Positions 1-9,542 of a DNA stretch of 64,000 nucleotides are shown here, in pieces. Every line of letters starts with the position of its first letter. Positions within the stretch are counted from its first letter, which is position 1. The translations under genes and the position numbers were made by a program. Below the pieces are notes generated by a model. The model was not told the DNA's origin and searched no databases. It was given only the letters and a program-made list of their open reading frames with translations. This stretch comes from Deinococcus sp. QL22 (GTDB taxonomy: Bacteria; Deinococcota; Deinococci; Deinococcales; Deinococcaceae), in contig NZ_CP097149.1 of the NCBI RefSeq assembly GCF_023370075.1, positions 1,296,001 to 1,360,000 of the forward strand, in the 5' to 3' direction.

Positions 1-53
1 ACGCCCTCTTCGGGGACAACATCTAGGCTGTGGGCAAGGTCACGGAGAAGCAT
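1..53 (-). CDS. 5' end of an unidentified gene running off the left edge
   Basis: An open frame starts with ATG at 53 and stays open to the window edge (17 codons, beginning MLLRDLAH). A TAGCGT box lies exactly 6 nt upstream (60-65, complement), the same spacing as at many secure gene starts here, so a leaderless transcript is likely. Too little protein is visible to assign a function. The call rests on the promoter-like box and the open frame only. Confidence 0.3.
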   Translation of the reverse strand, partial: MLLRDLAHSLDVVPEEG

Positions 54-81
54 GGGCCAACGCTAGCAGTGTTGGGGGAAT

Positions 82-333
82 TTACCAATCTGGTGAATAT
101 TCGGGACAGGCATAATCTTTAACGGCGTCGTACAACAATTGGCCTGCCGAGTCTGGCGAAAATGGATTGTCCTGTTTCTTCAGATACAGGCATTCCCCCC
201 AACGCTTTGACAGAGCGCCATGCTGCTTGCCGCCCCAGTACGGACAAAACCAAGCTTCAAGATGGCCGCATTGCCTGACGTACATGGTGTAGCAATAATT
301 TGTCTCTGTTGGGATGGTGGGAAGGCGATCCAT
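82..333 (-). CDS. hypothetical protein, 83 aa
   Basis: A short open frame with no recognised family. It is rich in aromatic residues and has four cysteines (in YCY, QCG, FCP and ECL contexts). An internal ATG at codon 17 (position 285) is an alternative start. No convincing Shine-Dalgarno sequence or TANNNT box sits at the first ATG. It reads in the same direction as the kinase genes to its right and ends just before the partial gene at the window edge. It may be a real small protein or a chance frame. Confidence 0.35.
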   Translation of the reverse strand: MDRLPTIPTETNYCYTMYVRQCGHLEAWFCPYWGGKQHGALSKRWGECLYLKKQDNPFSPDSAGQLLYDAVKDYACPEYSPDW

Positions 334-427
334 ATCTATGCGTGCGGTCTAAATATCAAACCAGTCATACGTTGATCAATGTACATCTTGTACTTCTGAG
401 GTTCTCTCCACCCACATCAGAACTTTT

Positions 428-1051
428 CTACCTCAACAACGGCAAACCAAATCCAAAGGCCTGCACGCGGTCACACACCCATTGAAACGCGGCGGGGTCT
501 TGCACAAAGTCCAACTGATCGCCGGGCACGCGCACCACCGGGCAGGCGTCGAAACCTGCCACCCACCCGTCGTACAGGCGGTTTAACCCACCCAAGTACG
601 CTTCGGGAATGGTCTGCTCGTAGCTGCGGCCCCGCTGGGCTATGCGGCTTTGCAGGGTGGTCAGGCTGGCGTCGATGTGAATCAGCAGGTCAGGCAGGCG
701 CAGAGCAGGCAAAATCCCCTCGTACAGCCCCCGGTAGGTGGCCCAGTCACGCTCTTCCATCTGGCCCGATTCGTACAGGTTGCGGGCAAAAATGTTGGCG
801 TCCTCGAACACGGTGCGGTCTTGAATGACGTACCGGGCCCCAGTGACCAGATTCAGGTGTTGCTCCAGGCGGCGGCTGAGGAAATACACCTGAGAATGGA
901 AGGAATAGCGCCGCATATCGCGGTAGAAGTCTTCCAGATACGGGTTGTCGGTATACGGTTCGTACACGGGGCGCAGGCCGTAGCGCTCGGCCAGCATCCG
1001 CGTCAGGGTGCTTTTGCCGCTGCCGATGTTGCCTGAAACGGCGACGTACAT
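428..1051 (-). CDS. deoxynucleoside kinase, Dck-like (deoxyadenosine/deoxycytidine kinase)
   Basis: Phosphorylates deoxynucleosides to their 5'-monophosphates for dNTP salvage in the cytoplasm. The 207-aa protein has a P-loop GNIGSGKS at residues 7-14, the DNPYLEDFY segment that helps form the substrate pocket, the DR pair at 78-79 (in VIQDRT) and an ACPV element near the C-terminus. These match the Bacillus Dck-type family more closely than the Dgk type. It lies 104 nt downstream of a second kinase on the same strand, so the pair probably covers purine and pyrimidine deoxynucleosides between them, as paired Dck/Dgk enzymes do in Firmicutes. Exact substrate preference cannot be read from sequence. 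Confidence 0.85.
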   Translation of the reverse strand: MYVAVSGNIGSGKSTLTRMLAERYGLRPVYEPYTDNPYLEDFYRDMRRYSFHSQVYFLSRRLEQHLNLVTGARYVIQDRTVFEDANIFARNLYESGQMEERDWATYRGLYEGILPALRLPDLLIHIDASLTTLQSRIAQRGRSYEQTIPEAYLGGLNRLYDGWVAGFDACPVVRVPGDQLDFVQDPAAFQWVCDRVQAFGFGLPLLR

Positions 1052-1088
1052 CTAGCGGGCCTGCCGCTGAAAACCAGCTCGTGGAGTG

Positions 1089-1134
1089 TGGATCGTAGAA
1101 AGAACACGCCCCCAAGCCCACGATTCACGATCCA
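1089..1134. repeat. dispersed GTGGATCGTAGA-type intergenic repeat, copy 1
   Basis: Inverted repeat with arms TGGATCGT (1089-1096) and ACGATCCA (1127-1134) in the gap between the two deoxynucleoside kinase genes. Related sequence recurs at 17272-17325, about 54703-54738, 60240-60278 and about 61249-61310. It has no T-run, so it is more likely a repeat element or processing hairpin than a simple terminator. Confidence 0.5.
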
Positions 1135-1155
1135 CCAACCACATTCCTTCCCTCA

Positions 1156-1767
1156 TCAGTCCGCCGCGCTCGCCGCTGCCAGCGCCGCCTCTATTTGCTC
1201 CACAATGGCCTGCTCGTCGGCCTCTTTGCCCACAAAGTCATAGCCGCTGGCGTCCACGGTCAGCAGCGGGTGGGGATAGGTGCGGAAGTATTCGTCGTAG
1301 CGCCCGGTCAGGTCGGCCAGATACGCGGCCTGCATATCGCGCTCGAAGGGCCGCCCACGCTGTTCTATACGCCGCAGCAGCAGGTCGGTATCGGCCCGCA
1401 GGTACACCACCAGATCGGGCGTAGGCAGGCGCGGCGACAGGTGGGAATACAGGTCTTCGTACAGGGAAAATTCGGCGTCTTTGAGATTCATGGCCGCAAA
1501 AATAAAATCTTTGGCGAACAGGTAATCGCTAACCACGTTGCCGCTCCAGAGGCCCGGCTGAGACAGGGTGCTGAGTTGCTTGAAGCGCGAAAGCAAAAAG
1601 AACACCTGCACCTGAAAGGAGTAGGCAGCGGGGTCTTCGTAAAACCGCGCCAGGAACGGATTCTCTTCTACGATTTCCAGATTCAGGTCTGCGCCGTAAC
1701 GGGCAGCCAGTCGCCCCGCGAGGCTGGTTTTTCCCACCCCGATGGGGCCTTCTATGACCAAGTACAT
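1156..1767 (-). CDS. deoxynucleoside kinase, Dgk-like (deoxyguanosine kinase)
   Basis: Second salvage kinase of the pair, 203 aa. It has a P-loop GPIGVGKT at 7-14, an EIVEENPFLARFYED segment, an SDYLFAKD segment in place of the usual DR-containing one, and a RIEQRGRPFE lid region. All of these resemble Bacillus-type deoxyguanosine kinases. A TATCAT box lies 10 nt upstream of the ATG (1778-1783, complement), so the gene likely has its own promoter and feeds the downstream kinase. The short gap between the two genes holds a copy of a dispersed repeat (1089-1134). Substrate assignment is by family resemblance. Confidence 0.85.
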   Translation of the reverse strand: MYLVIEGPIGVGKTSLAGRLAARYGADLNLEIVEENPFLARFYEDPAAYSFQVQVFFLLSRFKQLSTLSQPGLWSGNVVSDYLFAKDFIFAAMNLKDAEFSLYEDLYSHLSPRLPTPDLVVYLRADTDLLLRRIEQRGRPFERDMQAAYLADLTGRYDEYFRTYPHPLLTVDASGYDFVGKEADEQAIVEQIEAALAAASAAD

Positions 1768-1852
1768 GACGGGGGAAATGATAGCGCCGCCGCGCCGGGT
1801 GGAGTGAGAGGGGGCGCGGCGGCGATGGGGGTAGAGTTTTTGCTCTGCTGGT

Positions 1853-3052
1853 TTACTGCAACGTGCGCCGCAGCAACGTCACCTTCACATCTACACTCTT
1901 CTTGTTGCGCCACAGCCGCAACGTCACCGTCTGGCCGGGCCGTTTGGCCGCCACGATACGGATCACATCGAACGAGTTTTGCACCCGTTGGCCGTCCACC
2001 GCCACGATGATGTCTCCGAGGGGAGCCAAGAACTGATCTTTGCTGTTGCGGAGCGAACCGCGCAGGGCGGCCCGTGCGGCGGCGCTTCCAGCGGGCACTT
2101 CGTCCACCAGTGCGCCTTCGCTGCTGTTCAGGCCCGCCAGACTGCGGAGGGCCGGGTCAAGCGTGTCCAGGTCTACCAGCGTGACACCCAGAGTGCCGCG
2201 CTGAGGGACGCCAATTTTCTCCAGATCATCCAAACTTTGTTTGACCAGATCGCCGGGAATGGCGATGCCGATGGTGCCGGGAATCAGACCGCTGGGGGCA
2301 GCGTTCAGGTCGGCCACACCCACCACCGCGCCGCGAGAATCCAGGATTGGGCCGCCGCTATTGCCGGGCTGGATGCTGGTGGTCGTAGAAATGTACTGCC
2401 CGATTTCCGATCCCAGATTGTCGTTGCGTGGCACGTCACGGGGGCTGACCATCACGCTAAAAATGCCTGCGCCCACAAAGTTTTGGATGCGGAGCGGCGT
2501 CCCGATGCTGATCAGTTTTTGGCCGGGAATCAGGCGGGCGCTCTGGCCGAAGCTCAGGGTTTTGGGGGCCGTAACGCCGGTCACGCGCAAAATGGCAATG
2601 TCTATGCCGGGGTCTACGCCTTCAATTCTGGCGTTCACGCGCCGCCCGTTCGACAGCGTCACGCTCACCGATTCCTGATACTGAATGACGTGGTAATTGG
2701 TCACGATCAGATCTTTTTTGTAAAAGAATCCCGTGCCCACTTCTATGGGATCGTCGCCGGGCTGCAAAAATTCCTTGCGGAGCCGCGAATCCACGCGCAC
2801 CACCGCCTGAATAGACTTCTGCACCACTTCGACGGTATTGATTTCATCGGACGTGACGAGGGCACGCTGGGCAGAGACGCGCCCCGTGACATACGCGCCC
2901 GCCACCGCCGCTGACAGCAGCAGGGCAACGGCCAGCATAGGCGCAAGCGGGCGCTTAGGCCGTGCTGCACTCACAGGCGTTCCAGTGCGGGAAACATCCG
3001 CCTGCACCTGAAGCTCTGCCGCGTCAGAGGGCCGGGGCGTGCCGGGGGTCAT
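1853..3052 (-). CDS. HtrA/DegP-like membrane-anchored serine protease with PDZ domain
   Basis: Envelope quality-control protease of the trypsin-like S1C family. The 399-aa protein has a cytoplasmic N-terminus, one membrane anchor at about residues 35-57, a protease domain with catalytic H121 (TNYHV), D151 (GIDIAIL) and S232 (GNSGGP), and a C-terminal PDZ domain from about 290. All three catalytic residues are present, so it should be active outside the membrane. Its ATG overlaps the stop of the upstream FmdB gene (ATGA, 3049-3052), so the two are translationally coupled. Which of the several Deinococcus HtrA paralogues it represents cannot be decided here. Confidence 0.88.
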   Translation of the reverse strand: MTPGTPRPSDAAELQVQADVSRTGTPVSAARPKRPLAPMLAVALLLSAAVAGAYVTGRVSAQRALVTSDEINTVEVVQKSIQAVVRVDSRLRKEFLQPGDDPIEVGTGFFYKKDLIVTNYHVIQYQESVSVTLSNGRRVNARIEGVDPGIDIAILRVTGVTAPKTLSFGQSARLIPGQKLISIGTPLRIQNFVGAGIFSVMVSPRDVPRNDNLGSEIGQYISTTTSIQPGNSGGPILDSRGAVVGVADLNAAPSGLIPGTIGIAIPGDLVKQSLDDLEKIGVPQRGTLGVTLVDLDTLDPALRSLAGLNSSEGALVDEVPAGSAAARAALRGSLRNSKDQFLAPLGDIIVAVDGQRVQNSFDVIRIVAAKRPGQTVTLRLWRNKKSVDVKVTLLRRTLQ

Positions 3053-3348
3053 TCGCCGCCGCTCTTGCCCTTGCTGCCTCCATCGGAAGAACCGCTGCTG
3101 CTGCCGCTGGAAGAACTGCTGCTGGAGCTGGAACCCGAAGACGAGCCGCCGCCCGAATCACCGTTGGCGGCGGGGCGGGAATCGTTGACATAAAAGCCGC
3201 TGCCCTTAAAGGCGATGCTGGGCCGCGCCAGAATGCGCTTGACTGCTACGCCAGTTTCGGGGTGGGTGGTGTAGGCTTCGTCGCGCATGCTCTGGCGCAG
3301 TTCGTAGACCTCTCCGGTCAGGGTGTTTTTGTACAGGTACGTCGGCAT
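3049..3348 (-). CDS. FmdB-family small protein lacking the zinc-ribbon cysteines
   Basis: A 99-aa protein beginning MPTYLYKN, the hallmark N-terminus of the FmdB putative regulatory family, with the family motif FKGSGFYVND near residue 50. Members normally carry two CxxC knuckles. Here no cysteine is present: the first knuckle region reads YKNTLTGE and the second THPETGVA. The C-terminal third is a serine/glycine tract of low complexity, a common tail in the family. The start at 3348 is chosen because AGAGGA sits 6 nt upstream and the MPTY start matches the family. Coupled to the HtrA-like gene by a 4-nt overlap. Function unknown. Confidence 0.75.
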   Translation of the reverse strand: MPTYLYKNTLTGEVYELRQSMRDEAYTTHPETGVAVKRILARPSIAFKGSGFYVNDSRPAANGDSGGGSSSGSSSSSSSSSGSSSGSSDGGSKGKSGGE

Positions 3349-3660
3349 GGGTGTCCTCTGAAATAGGGGGTGTGGTGGAGCTGAAGTATGGGTGCGGAAA
3401 CGATCTGCTGACAACTGGTGCTGAACAACTGCGCCAAAAGCGCCCGTGCTGCGGACCTACCCGGCTGTGGTGCTTCCCTGAACTAGGGATTCACAGCGCC
3501 GGGCCGCCTGCCGTGCCGCCATCCTATCAGGCGGCCTCCGCACGGGCACGGCAACTTGTCCCACTCCGGCTTTAGACACGCCTTTAGACAAGGGTGAGCC
3601 AACAGGGGCAAACCAGCCTTGCTCCCCAACGAACGCCTCCAACCAACACCCCCGGTGAGT
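3349..3660. other. intergenic region with no recognisable gene
   Basis: About 310 nt between the FmdB gene (leftward) and the glmS leader (rightward). The short frames here lack start signals and family resemblance, and no tRNA or hairpin-plus-T-run terminator is visible. It presumably holds the promoter of the leftward FmdB-htrA unit, which I could not pinpoint. Confidence 0.4.
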
Positions 3661-3663
3661 ATC

Positions 3664-3693
3664 TTGCTCACTTTGCTCAGGCGGGGGTGATAC
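3664..3693 (+). promoter_or_regulatory. candidate promoter of the glmS leader
   Basis: TTGCTC (3664-3669) and TGATAC (3688-3693) separated by 18 nt, about 50 nt upstream of the predicted ribozyme cleavage site. This would give a transcript that contains the whole ribozyme. Match to consensus is only moderate. Confidence 0.3.
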
Positions 3694-3740
3694 ACTGCGG
3701 GGCAGACTTATGGTGTCGGGTCTACACGAAGGAACAACAG

Positions 3741-3886
3741 GGCAGCGCAAGGCCCCGCCGCCGGGCAAGACTGGCAGACGGGGAAACGAGGTGAGGGTCA
3801 GCGAGCATTCTGCGGATGCCCTCAGGCGAGCATGAGCGCCTACCCGCCGTACCACTTGGTACGGGAAGGCCGGACGATAACCCCCA
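3741..3886 (+). ncRNA. glmS self-cleaving ribozyme (glucosamine-6-phosphate responsive)
   Basis: In this family GlcN6P acts as cofactor for cleavage of the mRNA leader, lowering glmS expression when the product is abundant. The core signature is present: GCGC at 3745-3748 after the predicted cleavage site A3744/G3745, ACGAGG (3786-3791), CGA (3802-3804) and GCGGATG (3812-3818). Helices fit the family: P2 CCCCG 3753-3757 with CGGGG 3779-3783, enclosing hairpin P1 (GCCGG 3760-3764 with CTGGC 3771-3775); P3 GAGGG 3793-3797 with CCCTC 3819-3823; P2.2 CGCA 3746-3749 with TGCG 3811-3814. The usual C:G at one P2.2 position is an A:T here, a compensatory change. A P4-like hairpin follows (CCGTACC/GGTACGG, 3847-3864). 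It sits directly upstream of glmS on the same strand. Identified by eye, not by covariance search. Confidence 0.82.
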
Positions 3887-3976
3887 CGGCAACGTAGGCA
3901 TAAGGTCTAGCCGTCATGCAAACAAACTAAAACAGACACCCCCACCAGCTTTCTGGCCGTGTGGGACGGAGTGCTT

Positions 3977-5797
3977 ATGTGTGGAATCGTAGGGTATATC
4001 GGCAGTCGGCAGGCGCAGGACGTTCTCATTTCGGGCCTCGCCAAGTTGGAATACCGCGGCTATGACAGCGCGGGCGTGGCTATTCGCAACGGCACGCACA
4101 TTGAGGTCAAGAAGAAGGCGGGCAAACTGGCCAACCTGAGTACGCTGCTGGAAGGCAAGCCGCTGGAAGGCACGCTGGGCATCGGCCACACGCGCTGGGC
4201 CACGCACGGCCTGCCCAACGACACCAACGCGCACCCGCACGCCACCGAAGACGGGCGTATCGTGATCATTCACAACGGAATCATTGAGAATTACCTGACC
4301 CTGAAAGCGGGCCTAATGGAGCGCGGCCACAGCTTTAAGAGCGAAACCGACAGCGAAGTGCTGGCCCACCTGATCGAAGAAGCCTACTCCGGCGACCTGT
4401 ACGAAGCGGTTCGGGCCGCGCTGGGACAGGTGCGCGGCGCTTACGGCATCGTGGTGACACACGTGGATCACCGCGAAATCGTGGCGGCCCGCACGGTCAG
4501 CCCGTTGGTCATGGGCGTGGGCGAGGGCGAGATGTTCCTGGCGTCCGACGTGCCCGCGCTGCTGTCCTACACGCGCAAGATGGTCTTCCTGCACGACGGC
4601 GATATGGTGGTGCTGCACGACGACGGCTTCCGCATTACCGACCTGGCCGGAAACACCGTTGTGCGCGACATCGAGCATATCGATTGGGACGCCGAAGCTG
4701 CCGAGAAGGGCGGCTACGACACGTACATGCTCAAGGAAATCTACGAGCAGCCCACTGCCCTGACCAACACCCTCATTGGCCGCCTGCACGACGAAACGGG
4801 CGAGGTGAATCTGGACATCAACCTTGATCCGGCCAGCTTCAAGCGCATCAGTATTATCGCGTGTGGTACGGCCTATTACGCCGGACTGGTGGGCGAATAC
4901 CTGATCGAGCAACTGGCCCGGATTCCGGTAGAAGTGGACGTGGCGAGCGAGTACCGTTACCGCTCGCCGCTGGTCAGCGAGAACACCCTGGCGATTGTGG
5001 TATCTCAATCGGGCGAGACGATTGACACGCTGGAAGCCCTGCGCGAAGCCAAGAAGCACGGCGCGAAAACCCTCGGCGTCATCAATGCCAAGGGCAGCTC
5101 CATGACCCGTGAACTGGACGACACGCTGTACATCCATGCCGGCCCCGAAATCGGCGTGGCGAGTACCAAGGCGTACACGGCGCAGGTGTCGGCCATGCTG
5201 ATGCTGGCGCTCTGGCTGGCCCGCGCCCGCAACACCCTGACCGACGAAAAAGCCAAAGAACTGCTGCATGCCGCTCGCGAACTGCCGCGTCTGGTGGAAG
5301 AAGCGTTGGCCCCGGATCGCGTCGAAGCCATCAAGAAAGTGGCCGAGAAATACGCCCACGCCCGCGATTACCTGTTCCTCGGGCGTGGCGTGAATGCCCC
5401 CACCGCCCTTGAGGGTGCGCTGAAGCTGAAGGAAATCAGCTACATCCACGCCGAAGGCTACGCAGCGGGCGAGATGAAGCACGGCCCGATTGCCCTGATC
5501 GACGAGAATCTGCCTGTGGTGGTCATCGCCACCGAGAGCTTCCTGCTGGAGAAAACCATCAGCAACTTGCAGGAAGTGCGGGCGCGGGCGGGCAAAGTCA
5601 TTGCCCTGCTGAGCGACGGCGACACCGCCAATGCCGTACACGCCGACGACGTGCTGTACGTGCCCCGCGCACACGAGATGGTCAGCCCGATTGTGAACGT
5701 GATCGCGCTGCAATTGCTGAGCTACTTCACAGCAACAGCACTTGGTAAGGACGTGGATAAGCCCCGCAACCTCGCCAAGAGTGTGACGGTTGAATAA
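3977..5797 (+). CDS. glmS: glutamine--fructose-6-phosphate aminotransferase (isomerizing)
   Basis: Makes glucosamine-6-phosphate from fructose-6-phosphate and glutamine, the first committed step to UDP-GlcNAc and the cell wall. The 606-aa protein has an N-terminal class II glutamine amidotransferase domain (MCGIVGYIGS; after Met removal Cys1 is the nucleophile) to about residue 215, followed by two SIS sugar-isomerase domains (ACGTAYYAG and SQSGET motifs, then LGRGVNAPTALEGALKLKEISY). The start at 3977 is required to put Cys next to the initiator Met, and GGAG lies just upstream. Followed by a strong terminator at 5824-5856. Expression is probably controlled by the ribozyme in the leader. Confidence 0.97.
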   Translation: MCGIVGYIGSRQAQDVLISGLAKLEYRGYDSAGVAIRNGTHIEVKKKAGKLANLSTLLEGKPLEGTLGIGHTRWATHGLPNDTNAHPHATEDGRIVIIHNGIIENYLTLKAGLMERGHSFKSETDSEVLAHLIEEAYSGDLYEAVRAALGQVRGAYGIVVTHVDHREIVAARTVSPLVMGVGEGEMFLASDVPALLSYTRKMVFLHDGDMVVLHDDGFRITDLAGNTVVRDIEHIDWDAEAAEKGGYDTYMLKEIYEQPTALTNTLIGRLHDETGEVNLDINLDPASFKRISIIACGTAYYAGLVGEYLIEQLARIPVEVDVASEYRYRSPLVSENTLAIVVSQSGETIDTLEALREAKKHGAKTLGVINAKGSSMTRELDDTLYIHAGPEIGVASTKAYTAQVSAMLMLALWLARARNTLTDEKAKELLHAARELPRLVEEALAPDRVEAIKKVAEKYAHARDYLFLGRGVNAPTALEGALKLKEISYIHAEGYAAGEMKHGPIALIDENLPVVVIATESFLLEKTISNLQEVRARAGKVIALLSDGDTANAVHADDVLYVPRAHEMVSPIVNVIALQLLSYFTATALGKDVDKPRNLAKSVTVE

Positions 5798-5823
5798 ACA
5801 GATCTAAAAGCTAGACACTAAAC

Positions 5824-5856
5824 AAAGCGGCGGAGCTATCAAGTCTCCGCCGCTTT
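5824..5856. terminator. bidirectional terminator between glmS and the GNAT gene
   Basis: Perfect 12-bp inverted repeat: AAAGCGGCGGAG at 5824-5835 and CTCCGCCGCTTT at 5845-5856, 9-nt loop, with A/T runs at both ends. It lies between convergent genes and can serve both strands. Confidence 0.9.
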
Positions 5857-5875
5857 CTATTACTTCAACTTGGAA

Positions 5876-6418
5876 TCAACTTTTCGAAATCAAAGCGTCC
5901 AAGTCGTCCCAGACAACCTTAATTTCGCGCAACTCTCCGCCCGGAATAAGTTCTATCTTCTCCCCTGCCTCGCGTCCACCCAGATGCAGGTAGAAGGCAC
6001 GGGTGGGGTTCACGTCCAGCACCCAGAGGAAGAGGGACTGAAAACCGCGTGCCTGCAATTCTTCTGCCAAAGCAGCGCTGAGGCGGCGGCCGAGGCCCAA
6101 GCCTTTGGCGTGCGGCAGGGCGTATAGGGTATGGAGTTCGGCATCGTAGCCGGGATGCTCGCGGGCCGGGCCACCGGAAACGAAGGCCACCACCTCTCCG
6201 CCAAGTTCAGCTACCAACGTGACGTGATCGGGACTGCCTACATGCCGTTCCCAAAAAGTACGGCGGCGTTCCTGTGCGGCGATATTGGTCATGCCTGCCA
6301 AAAAATCTGCGGGCATGAGTCCGGCGTAGGTGTCTTGCCAACTGCTGACGTGTACCCAAGCCGAAGCGGACGCATCGGCAGGGATTGCCCACCGGATGCG
6401 TCCGTCTTTCGTGCTCAC
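5876..6418 (-). CDS. GNAT-family N-acetyltransferase
   Basis: Transfers an acetyl group from acetyl-CoA to an unknown amine. The 180-aa protein shows the GNAT fold: a TLYALP strand, the acetyl-CoA loop HAKGLGLGRRL (about residues 103-113), and a C-terminal NPTRAFYLHLGG segment. The start is GTG, only 3 nt after the stop of the CRP-family regulator gene, so the two form a tight operon read leftward. Substrate is not predictable. Confidence 0.85.
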   Translation of the reverse strand: MSTKDGRIRWAIPADASASAWVHVSSWQDTYAGLMPADFLAGMTNIAAQERRRTFWERHVGSPDHVTLVAELGGEVVAFVSGGPAREHPGYDAELHTLYALPHAKGLGLGRRLSAALAEELQARGFQSLFLWVLDVNPTRAFYLHLGGREAGEKIELIPGGELREIKVVWDDLDALISKS

Positions 6419-6421
6419 AAC

Positions 6422-7117
6422 TCAGTTGCTTTGTTCGAGGTACCGTTTCAGGGCTTCCATCCTGACGATGATCGGAGTTCTAGCCCGCATAATCGCGCCT
6501 TCCTGCTTGAGTTTACCGAGGCTATGGCTGACGGTTTCGCGGGTGGCCCCGACCATGCGGGCAATGTCTTCCTGGTTCAACTTGAGGGCCAGTTCCACGC
6601 CCTGTGCGTGTGGGCGACCAAATTCGCGGGCCAAGCGGTACAGCAGGCTCGCCACACGCTCAGGGGCGCTGTAGGCACTCACGGCAGCCGTCCAGCTTTG
6701 GGCTTCAAACAAGCGGGCAGCCATCAGGCGAATCAGCTTCATGGCAAGTTCGGGCTTGCTGTTCAGCAGCTTTTGCAGTTCACCGCGCGGCAGCACGATC
6801 AGGGTGGTGCGCTCTAGGGCTTCGGCCTGTGTGGGGCGGCGTTCATCGGCTTGCAACAACAATTCCCCAAAGGTGTCGTGTTGCCCAATAACGCTGAGAA
6901 TGGCCTCCTTGCCGTTCGGAAACAGCTTGCTGATTTTCACGAGGCCGCTGCGAACGAAATACAGCGCGTCGGAAGGGTCGTCCATGCGGTAAATCACTTC
7001 ACCCGGCTGATAAGAACGGTAGGGCGTCGTGGCAGCCACGCGCTCCAGTTCGGTCAGCTCAAGATCAGCAAACAGCTCGGTGCGCTTGAGGTGCCAAACA
7101 AGGCTTGGGTAGTTCAT
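6422..7117 (-). CDS. CRP/FNR-family transcriptional regulator
   Basis: A 231-aa regulator with an N-terminal cyclic-nucleotide-binding fold (about 15-125, including VIYRMDDPSDALYFVRSG and FGELLL) and a C-terminal winged helix-turn-helix (NQEDIARMVGATRETVSHSL). The ATG at 7117 gives the family-typical MNYPSLVWHL beginning; a longer frame exists but its extra residues look non-coding. It may be the Deinococcus stress regulator DdrI or a relative, but I cannot confirm that from memory. It is divergent from the acyl-CoA dehydrogenase gene, whose promoter it may control. Confidence 0.85.
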   Translation of the reverse strand: MNYPSLVWHLKRTELFADLELTELERVAATTPYRSYQPGEVIYRMDDPSDALYFVRSGLVKISKLFPNGKEAILSVIGQHDTFGELLLQADERRPTQAEALERTTLIVLPRGELQKLLNSKPELAMKLIRLMAARLFEAQSWTAAVSAYSAPERVASLLYRLAREFGRPHAQGVELALKLNQEDIARMVGATRETVSHSLGKLKQEGAIMRARTPIIVRMEALKRYLEQSN

Positions 7118-7337
7118 GATCTTTAACAACATACCCGAAATACAGACAGGGAACGCAGACAGACTAGCCGGGACAGATGGCCCCCGCCCCCGACAGATGA
7201 ATTTCCGCGTGATTCGACTGTTTTTAGCCTGAAGGTAAATCTCCGCTCTAGGTTTGATGAGGGACTTGCAGCGCTGTTCCCGGCCTAGAGACACGTCGGG
7301 ACACCCCCAGCCTGGTTTGTCAGCAGGGTTGAATCAC

Positions 7338-7366
7338 ATGACAACGTCGCCAAAAAGTTTTAGACT
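7338..7366 (+). promoter_or_regulatory. candidate promoter for the acyl-CoA dehydrogenase gene
   Basis: ATGACA (7338-7343) and TAGACT (7361-7366) with a 17-nt spacer, in the roughly 310-nt divergent region between the CRP-family gene and the dehydrogenase gene. I saw no clear CRP-type palindrome beside it. Confidence 0.4.
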
Positions 7367-7429
7367 GAGTTCAATCAACAATGCCGGGTTGCGTCCCTTC
7401 GTCGGGCGAACCCCTGCGAGGAGTGTTTT

Positions 7430-9265
<1,836 letters not shown>

Positions 9266-9286
9266 GCGTTAGCTCTTTTCTTCATG

Positions 9287-9318
9287 GCGCTCCTGCTGAG
9301 AGGTGGGAGCGCTTTTTT
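9287..9318 (+). terminator. intrinsic terminator after the acyl-CoA dehydrogenase gene
   Basis: GCGCTCC (9287-9293) pairs with GGAGCGC (9306-9312), 12-nt loop, followed by six T residues. Confidence 0.88.
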
Positions 9319-9542
9319 GGGTTGCTTGGGGAGAAGCGGCGAATTGGCCTAATGGTCTAAGGAAGGGCGGAAAGGCAAACGCTGGCGTTCACTTGTACCC
9401 TTGAGGAGGCGCAGGCCACCCAGCAACCGAACCCGCCCCAACACCTTAGACCTAGCTCCCCAGATCCCCGTTCACCCCTAAACTCCGGGTGTATCCCCCA
9501 CTTCCCCGCAACCCCTCTCGCATTTCCGGCGTATAAGAATGT

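Noticed and set aside
4313..5713. Long open frame opposite glmS
   Set aside because: Antisense shadow of glmS with low-complexity His/Gln-rich translation and no start signal. The same holds for long frames opposite the acyl-CoA dehydrogenase, transketolase and MMPL genes.
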